Both the position numbers and the translations under genes were made by a program. Under the pieces are notes generated by a model. It was not told the origin of the DNA. It did no database searches and saw only the letters and a list, made by a program, of their open reading frames with translations. From NCBI GenBank assembly GCA_030616365.1, contig JAUWXM010000027.1, positions 1-13,588 of the forward strand: DNA of 13,588 nt, written 5' to 3'. The stretch comes from a bacterium (GTDB lineage Bacteria > UBP18 > UBA7526). Below are positions 1 to 7,650 of the stretch, one piece after another. Every line of letters starts with the position of its first letter. The first letter of the stretch is position 1.

Positions 1-23
1 TCTATCTTTATGGTCTTGGTCAT
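1..23 (-). CDS. zapA: ZapA-like cell division protein, N-terminus only (runs off the window)
   Basis: Only the first seven codons are present (MTKTIKI), starting at ATG 23..21, and the gene continues beyond base 1. ZapA is a small cytoplasmic protein that bundles FtsZ filaments at the division septum. The identification rests on the short N-terminal sequence, which is typical of ZapA, and on its position after pheT and a small coiled-coil ORF, a frequent arrangement in bacteria. The start overlaps the stop of the preceding ORF in an ATGA junction, so translation is probably coupled. Only a weak GGGA lies in front. The call is an inference from very little sequence. Confidence 0.6.
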
Positions 24-175
24 CTTCCCGTCTTCTCTAAACGAGCGAGAAGTTCTTCTACTCGAAGTCTGACAAAATCCTTGGTCTTCTTCAGGGTCTC
101 GTTCTCATTCTTGAGTTTAGTAACTAATGCCAGGAGCTTTCTAATTTTCTCTTCCAATCTATCCAGATCGCTCAC
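20..175 (-). CDS. 51-codon coiled-coil protein between pheT and zapA (ZapB-like)
   Basis: This small ORF starts at GTG 175..173 and ends at TGA 22..20. Its start overlaps the pheT stop (GTGA) and its stop overlaps the zapA start (ATGA), which is strong evidence of a translated gene. A GCGAGG Shine-Dalgarno sits 8 nt before the GTG inside the end of pheT. The 51-residue product is rich in Leu, Lys and Glu with heptad-like spacing (DLDRLEEKIRKLLALVTKLK, then a second helical stretch with RLRVEELLARLEK), so it should form one continuous amphipathic helix or coiled coil. It has no signal peptide or membrane segment. By position and form it resembles the ZapB-like coiled-coil proteins encoded beside zapA, which act with ZapA at the Z-ring. 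Sequence homology cannot be shown here, so the role is inferred. Confidence 0.75.
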   Translation of the reverse strand: MSDLDRLEEKIRKLLALVTKLKNENETLKKTKDFVRLRVEELLARLEKTGR

Positions 176-2145
176 TTTCTGATCCTCGCCTTTAGTCTCT
201 TCTCCAGCCCCAGAGAGATCCTCTGGTGAAGCCTCTTAATCTCCTCATCCTTAAGCGTCCTATTCTCTGCGCGATAGGAGATGGAGTAGGCCAATCCCTT
301 ATGGCCGGAGGGGATCTGGGTTCCCCGGTCGAGATCGAAGAATTTGACCTCCTCCACCAGCTCCCCTCCCAGGGAATAGATGGTCTGGACAAGCTCCTCA
401 GAAGTAATCTTCTCCGGAAGAGATAAGGCGATGTCCCGGACAATGGCCGGATACTTAGGAAGTTCTCGGAATCTCTTCTCCCTTCTCCCTAAAAGGAATT
501 CTCTTAGGTCAAGTTCGAAGACCAAGGCCCTTTCTTCTATCCCGAAGCAGGAAAGGACATTGGGATTCATCTCTCCCAGAAGGCCTACCCTCTTATCAGC
601 AACCAGAACCTCTCCTCCCCTTCCAGAAAGAAGAAAGGGCAAGGAAGTAGAACCGATCCGGGGAGATATAATGGCCAGTTCTTCGCAGAGGGCCTCCAGG
701 ATTCCCTTCAGGTCATAGAGATCGCCTTCGCCAGAGAGAAGTGCTCCTAAGGCCATCTGCTCCTTCTTAGGAGAGAAGACGCGGCCCAGTTCAAAGACCT
801 TTACAATGGAATTCCCCTGATTGAGGTTATGAATAAGATTATTAAGTAGTCCCGGAATGAGGCTGGGTCGCATGATATTTTGCCGCTCAGTCAAGGGGTT
901 AATTAGTTTGATGATTTCACGAGGAGCAAAACTCATCCTCTTCCCCTCCTCAAGGGAGATGAAGCCATAGTTGACCACTTCTCTCAGGCCGCAAGTAACT
1001 AGGGTTTTTCTAACCTTAGAAACCAATTTCTCGAAAGGTTCTTGGGAATAGGAAGCTATTCTCCCCTCAGGCAGGATGGAAGGGATCCTGTGGTAGCCGT
1101 GTATTCTGGCAATTTCCTCAATTAAATCAATCTCTCTGGTAATCTCCCTTCTATAAGAGGGAACTTCAACGCTTCTCCCTTTTATTTTAAACCCTAATTT
1201 CTTTAGTATTCCTTTTATTTGGTTCCAGGAGAGTCGGGTCCCCAATAGAACATTGACTCTCTCTTTCCTTAAGATTATTCTCTTAGGTTTCCTGGAAAGA
1301 AGATTTTTATCAACGAATGCTATCTCTTCCCCACCAGCCAGTTCGAGAATTAGATCCCGCGCCCGCCGGGAGGCAGTAAGCACTCCCTGGGAGTCGACAT
1401 CCCTCTCAAACCTATAGGATGATTCAGTGAAGAGGTTTAGCCTCTTTGTTCCTCTCCTCACGACTATGGGGTCAAAATAGGCGCTCTCTAAGAGGATGTT
1501 CTTCGTTTTATTGGTGACCTGAGTAGCCTCTCCCCCCATAATCCCAGCCAGGGCAATTGCTCTCTTGCCATCTGCGATGACCAGGATACTCTTATCCAAT
1601 ATTCTTCTTCTACCATCGAGAGTAGTTATTCTCTCTTCCTCCTTCGCCCTACGCACAACTATCGTCTTCTCTTTTATCTTATTTAAGTCGAAGGCGTGGA
1701 GAGGCTGACCGGTTTCAAATAATATATAATTGGTAATATCAACCACATTGTTAATGGGCTTTATTCCCATACTCTTCAGGCGTTCTTTTAGCCATAAAGG
1801 AGAAGGTTTGATTCTGACATTCTTAATTACCCGGCCAGTATAACGGGGGCAGCCCTTCCTATCCTTTATCTCTACCTTGATAATACCTTTTTGCTTTTTA
1901 TCTTTTTCACTTATCCTGGGTGGTCTCAAGGGTCTATTGATTAGAGCCGATACTTCTCGGGCAACTCCGATGATGCTGGCACAATCCCCCCGATTGGTAG
2001 TAAGGTCAAGTTCCAGAATGGTATCATTGCCAGACTTCTGGATATGACTTACTTCCACCCCCGCCATAGTTAATCTATGGGCTAATTCCCGGGGAGGCAA
2101 TTTAACATCAATATATTCTTTCAACCAACTAAGAGGAACCTTCAT
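172..2145 (-). CDS. pheT: Phenylalanyl-tRNA synthetase beta subunit, short form without tRNA-binding (EMAP) domain
   Basis: PheT forms the alpha2-beta2 phenylalanyl-tRNA synthetase with PheS, charges tRNA-Phe in the cytoplasm and edits Tyr-tRNA-Phe through its B3/B4 domain. The 657-residue product begins with the typical LSWLKEYIDV start. It then passes directly from the LTMAGVEV segment (residues 26-33) to ILELDLTTNRGDC (43-55), so the roughly 110-residue tRNA-binding OB domain usually inserted here is absent. The B3/B4 region (about 100-250) carries INNVVDITNY and GQPLHAFD. B5 lies at about 288-360, the catalytic-like core at 365-555 and the FDX-ACB anticodon-binding domain at 560-656. The ATG at 2145 has AAGGA 8 nt upstream. 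It is separated from pheS by two unrelated genes, unlike the usual direct pheST pair. The identification is certain; how the missing domain affects tRNA binding is not visible. Confidence 0.97.
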   Translation of the reverse strand: MKVPLSWLKEYIDVKLPPRELAHRLTMAGVEVSHIQKSGNDTILELDLTTNRGDCASIIGVAREVSALINRPLRPPRISEKDKKQKGIIKVEIKDRKGCPRYTGRVIKNVRIKPSPLWLKERLKSMGIKPINNVVDITNYILFETGQPLHAFDLNKIKEKTIVVRRAKEEERITTLDGRRRILDKSILVIADGKRAIALAGIMGGEATQVTNKTKNILLESAYFDPIVVRRGTKRLNLFTESSYRFERDVDSQGVLTASRRARDLILELAGGEEIAFVDKNLLSRKPKRIILRKERVNVLLGTRLSWNQIKGILKKLGFKIKGRSVEVPSYRREITREIDLIEEIARIHGYHRIPSILPEGRIASYSQEPFEKLVSKVRKTLVTCGLREVVNYGFISLEEGKRMSFAPREIIKLINPLTERQNIMRPSLIPGLLNNLIHNLNQGNSIVKVFELGRVFSPKKEQMALGALLSGEGDLYDLKGILEALCEELAIISPRIGSTSLPFLLSGRGGEVLVADKRVGLLGEMNPNVLSCFGIEERALVFELDLREFLLGRREKRFRELPKYPAIVRDIALSLPEKITSEELVQTIYSLGGELVEEVKFFDLDRGTQIPSGHKGLAYSISYRAENRTLKDEEIKRLHQRISLGLEKRLKARIRK

Positions 2146-2179
2146 TTTTTATTTCCTTAGATTGTATAAAACTAACCCA

Positions 2180-2761
2180 TTATTTTTTCTCTAGAGTAGT
2201 TGTATTCTCCGTCTTCACAATGTCAAAGTCACTAACGTTGATTTTGACAGAAGCAGACTTTCTTGAAGCTAAGATTTCTTCATCTTCAGGCTTTTTATAA
2301 ACACCAATCTCCCTTTTGAGCGAAAAGTCTACTGATTGTTTGGGAAGTATGAATCCCAATGAATGCAACCATTCATTTTCCACATCTATGAGGTTTCCTT
2401 GCACGTCGTAAAAAGATGCGTTCACTTTGATTGATTTTAAAGTCTTATCTGAATTGTTTACAATTGTCCCTATAACTTTTTCTTTTGTTGGCCAAGACGA
2501 GGGAACTGTCTTAACGTTTATAACTTCTAAAAGTTTAAGAGTATTAAGTTTCTCAAGTGCTTTCTTTTCGCTCTCCTGACCTATCTGCATAAACGAGCTT
2601 GTTATCTCACTAGTAATTTCTTCAAACCCTTGTTTAATTTTAGGCGCGGTAAAAGAGAACATTGCAACTGTTACTAAAGGCCATATGGTTAAAGCAATAC
2701 TAACAACAACGAGTGGACTATTTAACGCTTCCCAGATATATTTTCTAGCTGATTTGTTCAT
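2180..2761 (-). CDS. Membrane-anchored protein with FxLYD-like beta domain, unknown function
   Basis: The 193-residue product has a short basic N-terminus and then one hydrophobic segment (about residues 15-38, PLVVVSIALTIWPLVTVAMF). A helical, charged linker follows (about 40-75). The globular C-terminal part has the pattern of the FxLYD/DUF3426 type of extracytoplasmic beta-sandwich: GTIVNNSDKTLKSIKVNASF, then YDVQGNLIDVENEWL. The single N-terminal anchor suggests the domain faces the periplasm. AAGGAG lies 7 nt before the ATG, so the start is well supported. It lies between the lipoprotein gene and pheT and is visibly more AT-rich than the surrounding synthetase genes. I do not recognise a specific family and give no function; the FxLYD resemblance is by eye only. 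Confidence 0.8.
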   Translation of the reverse strand: MNKSARKYIWEALNSPLVVVSIALTIWPLVTVAMFSFTAPKIKQGFEEITSEITSSFMQIGQESEKKALEKLNTLKLLEVINVKTVPSSWPTKEKVIGTIVNNSDKTLKSIKVNASFYDVQGNLIDVENEWLHSLGFILPKQSVDFSLKREIGVYKKPEDEEILASRKSASVKINVSDFDIVKTENTTTLEKK

Positions 2762-2887
2762 AATAATTTCTCCTTTTACTTTGAATTTTTATTCGTGTAG
2801 ATTCGCGTCTATCTAATGGGCGAAGTATCCGCGTAGCCGTGAGTGGTATATTCTGCGCCGTGCTGTACCTCTCATGGCTAATCGCAT
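2762..2887. repeat. Spacer with two 10-nt direct repeats and no gene
   Basis: The 126-nt spacer between the lipoprotein gene and the membrane-protein gene contains two adjacent related decamers on the plus strand, ATTCGTGTAG and ATTCGCGTCT (2791-2810). It also has an imperfect 8-nt inverted repeat with a long loop near the lipoprotein stop (GCCATGAG and CTCACGGC on the minus strand). I see no convincing terminator with a U-tract and no promoter I would defend. Confidence 0.4.
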
Positions 2888-4126
2888 CTATTCCTTCTCA
2901 AAGTCACAGCGGGACAAAATCGTTTCGATGAACTCTTGCTTACAGTTCTTCTCCCAATCAATATCAGTCAGATATCTGATGAAGTCATAAAACATGATCA
3001 AGTGAAGCGGTTCCCGGCGCTTGAAATCGCCCAAGTAGGAGTCAAGGAAGGACATGCCCACACCAGCAACGATCACCTTTCCCTTGCCGAATTGTTTTGC
3101 TTTTGCGATAGACTGGCCATTGATCAGAAGAAGGGTAACCGCATCCGGTCCCCGCCCACCCAGTGGCAACTGCACCTGAACAGGCTTGCCAAAACTAATG
3201 ATGTTCTGGTCGGGCGCGACCTCAGCCTTGCCAGCTCGTTCTGATATTTTGTCCAATTCAAACAAAAGTCCGAATTCCTTGACGAGTTCGTTCCCGGCTT
3301 TGCTCATCTTGCCACCGCCATCTTTCCGGTCACAACCTACCACAAGAAGAGAACCGCCCTGCTCAACGTACTCACGCACAGCAGAAAGTTCCGATTTTAA
3401 GTAGGACCGAAAGCTCGGCCAGCCTGCCCAATAGTAGTGGATGATGAGGAGATCGATGGATTTCAGCCGGTCCATAGTTAGTAAGTCGCGTTCATTAACT
3501 TCCACCTCGAAACCAGCATTTTCAAGTAACTCCTTCGTCATATACTGTGAGTGGTTGTACCTTCCCCATCCTTTGATGTGGCCGGCGCTGTGGTTCAAGT
3601 CAATCATGACCTTTTTTCCATTTGCGGCAACAGGTTCAGGGTCCTCAATGGCAAAAATCTCCACAGGATCGATGGTTTCGATATCGCCCATAAACTTTCC
3701 ATGCTTATCATAGACGGACACAGACCATTGATATCGTCCTGGGATAATGTTCTCTTTTTCAAGATGCAGAGAATTCGTTACGGGTTCAAAACTTCTTGCA
3801 GGCCGACTGCCCCGCACGCCTGTTATCTGAACCACATACTTGCCCGCGTCCTGTATAAGAGGCCAGGTAAGCAAAATAGGATATTGTCTTTTCCTATCCG
3901 TCTGGAGTTTTTTCCAAGTACGCGGATTTCCTCCGCAACCGTATTTTTTGACCTTCCAAACTTCTATGGGCTGTGGTATATTTCTTGCTGCTTCATAGTC
4001 ACGACCTTCACGGACAACCTCTTGTTTCACAGCTGGACGGATAATCTCTCGCTTGGCACAACTGGTTAGACCTATAAGGCTAATAACAGCAAGGCAGGTA
4101 GAAATTACAATGCATTTGCTTTTCAT
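2888..4126 (-). CDS. Lipoprotein with ThuA/GATase1-like domain, unknown function
   Basis: The 412-residue product starts with a type II signal peptide: basic MKSK, a hydrophobic core and the lipobox LTSC, so Cys23 would be the lipidated residue. Residues about 80-155 look like an Ig/fibronectin-type beta domain (LTWPLIQDAGKYVVQITG, then GRYQWSVSVYDKHGKF). From about 172 on, an alpha/beta domain of the class I glutamine-amidotransferase or ThuA/DUF4350 type is suggested by VMIDLNHSAGH, LLENAGFEVEV, IDLLIIHYYWAGW, YVEQGGSLLVVG and FGKGKVIVAGVG. No clear amidotransferase Cys-His-Glu triad is visible, so a sugar- or glycan-related binding role is more likely than amidotransfer, but this is conjecture. 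AGGAGG lies 7 nt before the ATG. Arginine codons include many CGN, unlike the AGA/AGG-rich neighbours. It separates pheS from pheT and looks inserted. Confidence 0.8.
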   Translation of the reverse strand: MKSKCIVISTCLAVISLIGLTSCAKREIIRPAVKQEVVREGRDYEAARNIPQPIEVWKVKKYGCGGNPRTWKKLQTDRKRQYPILLTWPLIQDAGKYVVQITGVRGSRPARSFEPVTNSLHLEKENIIPGRYQWSVSVYDKHGKFMGDIETIDPVEIFAIEDPEPVAANGKKVMIDLNHSAGHIKGWGRYNHSQYMTKELLENAGFEVEVNERDLLTMDRLKSIDLLIIHYYWAGWPSFRSYLKSELSAVREYVEQGGSLLVVGCDRKDGGGKMSKAGNELVKEFGLLFELDKISERAGKAEVAPDQNIISFGKPVQVQLPLGGRGPDAVTLLLINGQSIAKAKQFGKGKVIVAGVGMSFLDSYLGDFKRREPLHLIMFYDFIRYLTDIDWEKNCKQEFIETILSRCDFEKE

Positions 4127-4243
4127 AACTTATTCCTCCTATGCATGGCGTATCACTCTGTATATGCGAACTTTTGTTTCTGCCTCTTTGGTGGACAAGG
4201 CCAGGCAAATATGGCGGCGTTAACGCACTTCGCATAACGCACA
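4127..4243. repeat. Spacer with a 7-nt-period array next to the pheS stop
   Basis: The 117-nt spacer holds three in-frame heptamers on the plus strand, TAACGCA, CTTCGCA and TAACGCA (4221-4241), directly downstream of the pheS stop. The upstream edge carries the AGGAGG site of the lipoprotein gene. No intrinsic terminator is evident. Confidence 0.5.
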
Positions 4244-5248
4244 TTAAAACTGCCTCAAGAACCTCAGGTCGTTCTCGAAGAAGAGTCTCATATCAGAGAT
4301 ATTATATTTGAGCATGGCGATTCTCTCTATTCCCACGCCGAAGGCAAAACCGGTATACTTCTCAGAGTCATAGCCTACCGCCTTAAAGACGGAAGGGTCG
4401 ATCATCCCGGAGCCCAAGATCTCAAGCCACCCGGTTCGCTTACAGACCGAGCATCCCTTTCCCTTACAGATGAGACAACCGATGTCCACCTCGGCGCTGG
4501 GCTCGGTATAAGGGAAGAAGGAGGGTCGGAAGCGAATGGGGGTCTTGGGGCCAAATAATTCGTTCAGGAAGACTTCTAATACTCCTTTTAGGTGAGAGAA
4601 GTTCACTCCCTCATCGACCATGAATCCCTCTACCTGATGGAACATGGGTAAGTGGCTGGCATCCACTGCCTCATACCTGTATACCTTACCCAGAGAAATG
4701 ACCCGAATAGGAGGTTTCTCCTTCTCCATAACATGTATCTGAACGGGAGAGGTATGACTCCTCAGTAAAGTATTCTTGGTGAGGTAGAAAGTATCGAGCA
4801 TTCCCCGAGCAGGATGGCCGGGAGGCATATTGAGGGCCTCAAAGTTATAATAATCAGTCTCTATCTCTGGCCCTTGGACAATGCGAAAACCCAATCTGGA
4901 AAAGATTCCCGTGACTTCATTTAAGACCTGGGTTATGGGATGGAGCCCACCCAGGGGGGGCTTCTTTCCCGGAAGGGTGAGATCAAGGGAAGGCAGGGCC
5001 TGTCTCTCTTTAAGTCTCCCTCTCTTTTCTTCTATCTCTCGGCTTAAGTCTTTTTTTATTTCGTTTGCCAGTCTTCCTAACGATGGCCGCTCCTCTCTAG
5101 GTAAATCCCCTATCTTTTGGATAAAAAGAGTAAGGGGGCCTTTCCTTCCCAGATACTTTACCCTCAGAGCCTCTAATTCCTCAAGGGTTTTGGCCTTCTT
5201 TAAGGCTTCTTCTGCCTCTTTTTGAATTTTTAAAAGTCTCTCTTCCAA
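4244..5248 (-). CDS. pheS: Phenylalanyl-tRNA synthetase alpha subunit
   Basis: PheS is the catalytic class II subunit that activates Phe and transfers it to tRNA-Phe together with PheT. The 334-residue product has the N-terminal coiled-coil arm (about 1-90), class II motif 1 (about 103-130), LRSHTSPVQ (162-170), motif 2 (LGKVYRYEAVDASHLPMFHQ, 186-205) and motif 3 (FAFGVGIERIAML, 301-313). Four cysteines at 258, 261, 266 and 269 form a CxxC-x4-CxxC knuckle that could bind zinc. The start codon is TTG with a purine-rich AAGGAGGGGTAGGAG directly in front, only 3 nt after the ktrA stop, so translation is probably coupled to the K+ transport genes. Length and motifs are normal for bacterial PheS. 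Confidence 0.98.
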   Translation of the reverse strand: MEERLLKIQKEAEEALKKAKTLEELEALRVKYLGRKGPLTLFIQKIGDLPREERPSLGRLANEIKKDLSREIEEKRGRLKERQALPSLDLTLPGKKPPLGGLHPITQVLNEVTGIFSRLGFRIVQGPEIETDYYNFEALNMPPGHPARGMLDTFYLTKNTLLRSHTSPVQIHVMEKEKPPIRVISLGKVYRYEAVDASHLPMFHQVEGFMVDEGVNFSHLKGVLEVFLNELFGPKTPIRFRPSFFPYTEPSAEVDIGCLICKGKGCSVCKRTGWLEILGSGMIDPSVFKAVGYDSEKYTGFAFGVGIERIAMLKYNISDMRLFFENDLRFLRQF

Positions 5249-5251
5249 CTC

Positions 5252-5956
5252 CTACCCCTCCTTGCTGGAAAGCTTTTTAAGTTTTGCCAGATGCTCGTCC
5301 TTACCAATGACCACTAAGTGATCCCCCTTCTCAATCCTATCCTCTGCCTTGGGAGCAATATTGACAGTCTCCACAAAGTCTGTCTCGCCCGTCTTGGTGA
5401 GATGGGGAACCTTTTTCTTTATAGTGATCATATTTGCCCCATACTTCGCCCGAATATCAAGGTCTCTTACCGTCTTTCCCACAAAGGCCTTTGGGGCAAC
5501 GATCTCCATGATGCTGTGACCCGGAGCTAATTCTATCTGCTCCAGGACACTGGGGGTAACCAGGATCTGGGCCAGCCGCTCACCCATCTCCCTCTCAGGG
5601 AAGATGACCTTATCTGCTCCGATCTTCTGCAGTATCCTTCCATGGCGCGCATTCAAGGCCTTGGCCACTACCTCCTTTACTCCAATCTCCTTTAACAAGA
5701 GGGTAATTAAGATGCTCGCCTGGATATCTCCACCGATGGCCACTATGGCAACATCCACATCCTCGATCCCCACCGCCCTCAGGGCTTTCTCATCCGTAGC
5801 ATCGAGTTGGACCGCCTGAGCAGCCAAATCGCCCATCTCAGCCACCTTTTCCTCATTCTCGTCAATGGCCAGCACCTCATGCCCCTGGTCAATCAGGGTT
5901 CGAGCAACGCTTGAACCGAACCTTCCCAGACCAATTACCGCAAACTGTCTCGCCAT
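5252..5956 (-). CDS. TrkA/KtrA-family K+ uptake regulatory subunit
   Basis: This cytoplasmic NAD(H)/ATP-binding gating subunit assembles on a TrkH/KtrB channel. The ATG at 5956 is preferred because GGGAGG lies 7 nt upstream; a TTG two codons earlier is possible but too close to that site. The 234-residue product has one RCK_N Rossmann domain (about 4-120) with GLGRFG at 9-14 and the acidic Asp32 ending beta strand 2. It has one RCK_C domain (about 137-225). A single RCK_N/RCK_C pair matches KtrA rather than the double-length E. coli TrkA. It follows the channel gene by 13 nt and precedes pheS by 3 nt, so all three are probably co-transcribed. KtrA versus TrkA naming is not settled by sequence alone. 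Confidence 0.93.
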   Translation of the reverse strand: MARQFAVIGLGRFGSSVARTLIDQGHEVLAIDENEEKVAEMGDLAAQAVQLDATDEKALRAVGIEDVDVAIVAIGGDIQASILITLLLKEIGVKEVVAKALNARHGRILQKIGADKVIFPEREMGERLAQILVTPSVLEQIELAPGHSIMEIVAPKAFVGKTVRDLDIRAKYGANMITIKKKVPHLTKTGETDFVETVNIAPKAEDRIEKGDHLVVIGKDEHLAKLKKLSSKEG

Positions 5957-5969
5957 AATCAAACCTCCC

Positions 5970-7289
5970 TTATCCTATCATTACTCTCTCTTCCGGATAC
6001 TTATATAATGGTGCATACTCCCTCTGACCCATTGCCACAGCAATGGTTAAGGGTCCGATCCTTCCCACAAACATGGTAATGGTGATTATAATCCGTCCCA
6101 GATTAGAGAGGGTATCGGTTATTCCCATTGATAATCCAACCGTGCCAAAGGCAGAAAAGACCTCAAAGAGTACCTTGATAAAATCCTTTTTCTCTATAAG
6201 TAAGAGAAGGAAACTTGATAGTATTACCAGACCAACCGAGAGACCAACAATGGTCAAGACCTTCCTGATGGTTACCCAGGGTATGGTTCTCCTGAAGAGA
6301 CTGACCTCCCTCTTTCCCCGAAACATGGCAAGTAAACTGGTTAAGAAGACGCAGAAGGTGCTAGTCTTTACTCCTCCTCCTGTGGAGCCGGGTGAGGCGC
6401 CGATGAACATTAAGATCATTAATAGGAAGAGGCTTGCCCCTCTCATCTGGCTAATAGGTAAGGTATTGAAGCCTGCTGTCCGGGGAGTAATGGCCTGGAA
6501 GGCAGCTCCCAGTATCTTTCCTCCTACAGGGAGAGTACTTAGAGTATTATTCCTCTCTAAGAAGAAGATGAGAGGAATAGCTATGACAATGAGAAAGAAA
6601 GTGGTGGCTAAGACTACCTTAGTATGAAGGCTCAAGGCTCCCTTCCCTTTGGGGCGATATCTCTTCAGGTTGGATAGAACAGTAAACCCCAATCCACCGA
6701 GAATGATCAAGGAAAGCATTATGATATTTATTGCGGGATCGCTTCTATAGCCCACCAGGCTATCTCTAAAGAGGGAAAATCCGGCGTTGCAGAAGCCAGA
6801 GATGGCATGGAATATAGCATGATATCCAGGATAACTAATACCCGTCCCTCTCCACTTCAGATAGAAAAAGATGGCTCCCAATCCCTCGATGCTCAGGGTC
6901 AGGATAATGACATACTTTAAGAGAACCCTTATTCCCCCTAAAGTGGAGTGCTTCAATGCCTCCTGAACGACCATCCTCTCCCGCAGAGAAATCCTCTTCC
7001 CGATCATGAGGCCAAATAATGTGGCCATGGTCATGATCCCCAAGCCACCGAACTGAATGAGCGCCAGGATGACCAGTTGGCCAAATAAGGAGAAGTAACT
7101 TCCGGTATCGACTACTTTAAGACCCGTGACACAGGTGGCACTGGTTGCAGTGAAGAGGGCGTCGACAAAGGGAAGCCTCTGGCCATGGGCCGTGCTTAGA
7201 GGTAGGGAGAGGAGAATGGTCCCTATGGTAATAGCGATCAGAAAGCCCAGGGCAAGGATCTGGGCCGGATTCAGTCTCTGTCTCGCCAT
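5970..7289 (-). CDS. KtrB/TrkH-family K+ transporter membrane subunit
   Basis: The 439-residue polytopic inner-membrane protein mediates K+ (or Na+-coupled K+) uptake with the RCK subunit encoded next. It shows the four membrane-pore-membrane repeats of the Trk/Ktr/HKT superfamily. Each has its selectivity-filter glycine: CVTGL (Gly56), CNAGF (Gly170), TAGFN (Gly273) and GTVGL (Gly385). The glycine-rich segment GASPGSTGGGVKT (297-309) matches the intramembrane gating loop of KtrB. The length suits KtrB. ATG 7289 lies one base after the rplT stop, with only a weak AGGG in front, so it is probably translated by coupling to rplT. Its place inside the ribosomal/synthetase operon is unusual. Confidence 0.95.
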   Translation of the reverse strand: MARQRLNPAQILALGFLIAITIGTILLSLPLSTAHGQRLPFVDALFTATSATCVTGLKVVDTGSYFSLFGQLVILALIQFGGLGIMTMATLFGLMIGKRISLRERMVVQEALKHSTLGGIRVLLKYVIILTLSIEGLGAIFFYLKWRGTGISYPGYHAIFHAISGFCNAGFSLFRDSLVGYRSDPAINIIMLSLIILGGLGFTVLSNLKRYRPKGKGALSLHTKVVLATTFFLIVIAIPLIFFLERNNTLSTLPVGGKILGAAFQAITPRTAGFNTLPISQMRGASLFLLMILMFIGASPGSTGGGVKTSTFCVFLTSLLAMFRGKREVSLFRRTIPWVTIRKVLTIVGLSVGLVILSSFLLLLIEKKDFIKVLFEVFSAFGTVGLSMGITDTLSNLGRIIITITMFVGRIGPLTIAVAMGQREYAPLYKYPEERVMIG

Positions 7290-7290
7290 G

Positions 7291-7650
7291 TCATTTACCC
7301 TGGTTCTTCTTGGCTAAAGCAACGAGCTGGGCAAAGGCACTGGGGTCGTTTATTGCCAGATCCGCCAGTATCTTGCGATTCAATTCTACCTTTGCTTTGC
7401 GCAATCCATTAATAAACCTATTATAACTTATCTCCTGGCTGCGGCAGGCAGCATTTATCCTTGCAATCCAGAGCCTCCTGAAGTCCCTCTTTCTTCTCTT
7501 CCGATCTCGATAAGCATAGACTAGAGATCGGGTCACTGCTTCTTTTGCCGTTCTATAAAGTCTACTCTTTGCTCCGTAATACCCCTTTGCAGCCTTTAGT
7601 ATTCTCTTCTTCTTCCTCTTCCTGGCTGGAGCATACTTTGTTCTTACCAT
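7291..7650 (-). CDS. rplT: 50S ribosomal protein L20
   Basis: L20 binds 23S rRNA early in large-subunit assembly and in several bacteria also binds the leader of its own infC-rpmI-rplT operon to repress it. The 119-residue product has the basic N-terminal tail (RKRKKKRILKAAKGYYG) and the conserved globular end with RRLWIARINAACR and GLRKAKVELNRKILADLA. The ATG is preceded by GCGAGG at 5 nt spacing, and that site is the arm of a short palindrome shared with rpmI and pgk. Unlike most genomes, where rpmI and rplT almost touch, they are separated here by 97 nt of repeat-rich spacer. Confidence 0.98.
   Translation of the reverse strand: MVRTKYAPARKRKKKRILKAAKGYYGAKSRLYRTAKEAVTRSLVYAYRDRKRRKRDFRRLWIARINAACRSQEISYNRFINGLRKAKVELNRKILADLAINDPSAFAQLVALAKKNQGK

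Noticed and set aside
3551..4069. 172-codon plus-strand ORF
   Set aside because: Antisense shadow of the lipoprotein gene, which has the signal peptide and a strong Shine-Dalgarno.
4127..4243. Integron attC site suggested by GTTAACGC and GTTATGC motifs
   Set aside because: The paired inner and outer core sites of attC are not both present, and there is no integrase in the window; the motifs are explained by the heptamer array.
6043..6627. 194-codon plus-strand ORF
   Set aside because: Exact antisense of the ktrB-like gene, with no domain and no ribosome binding site of its own.
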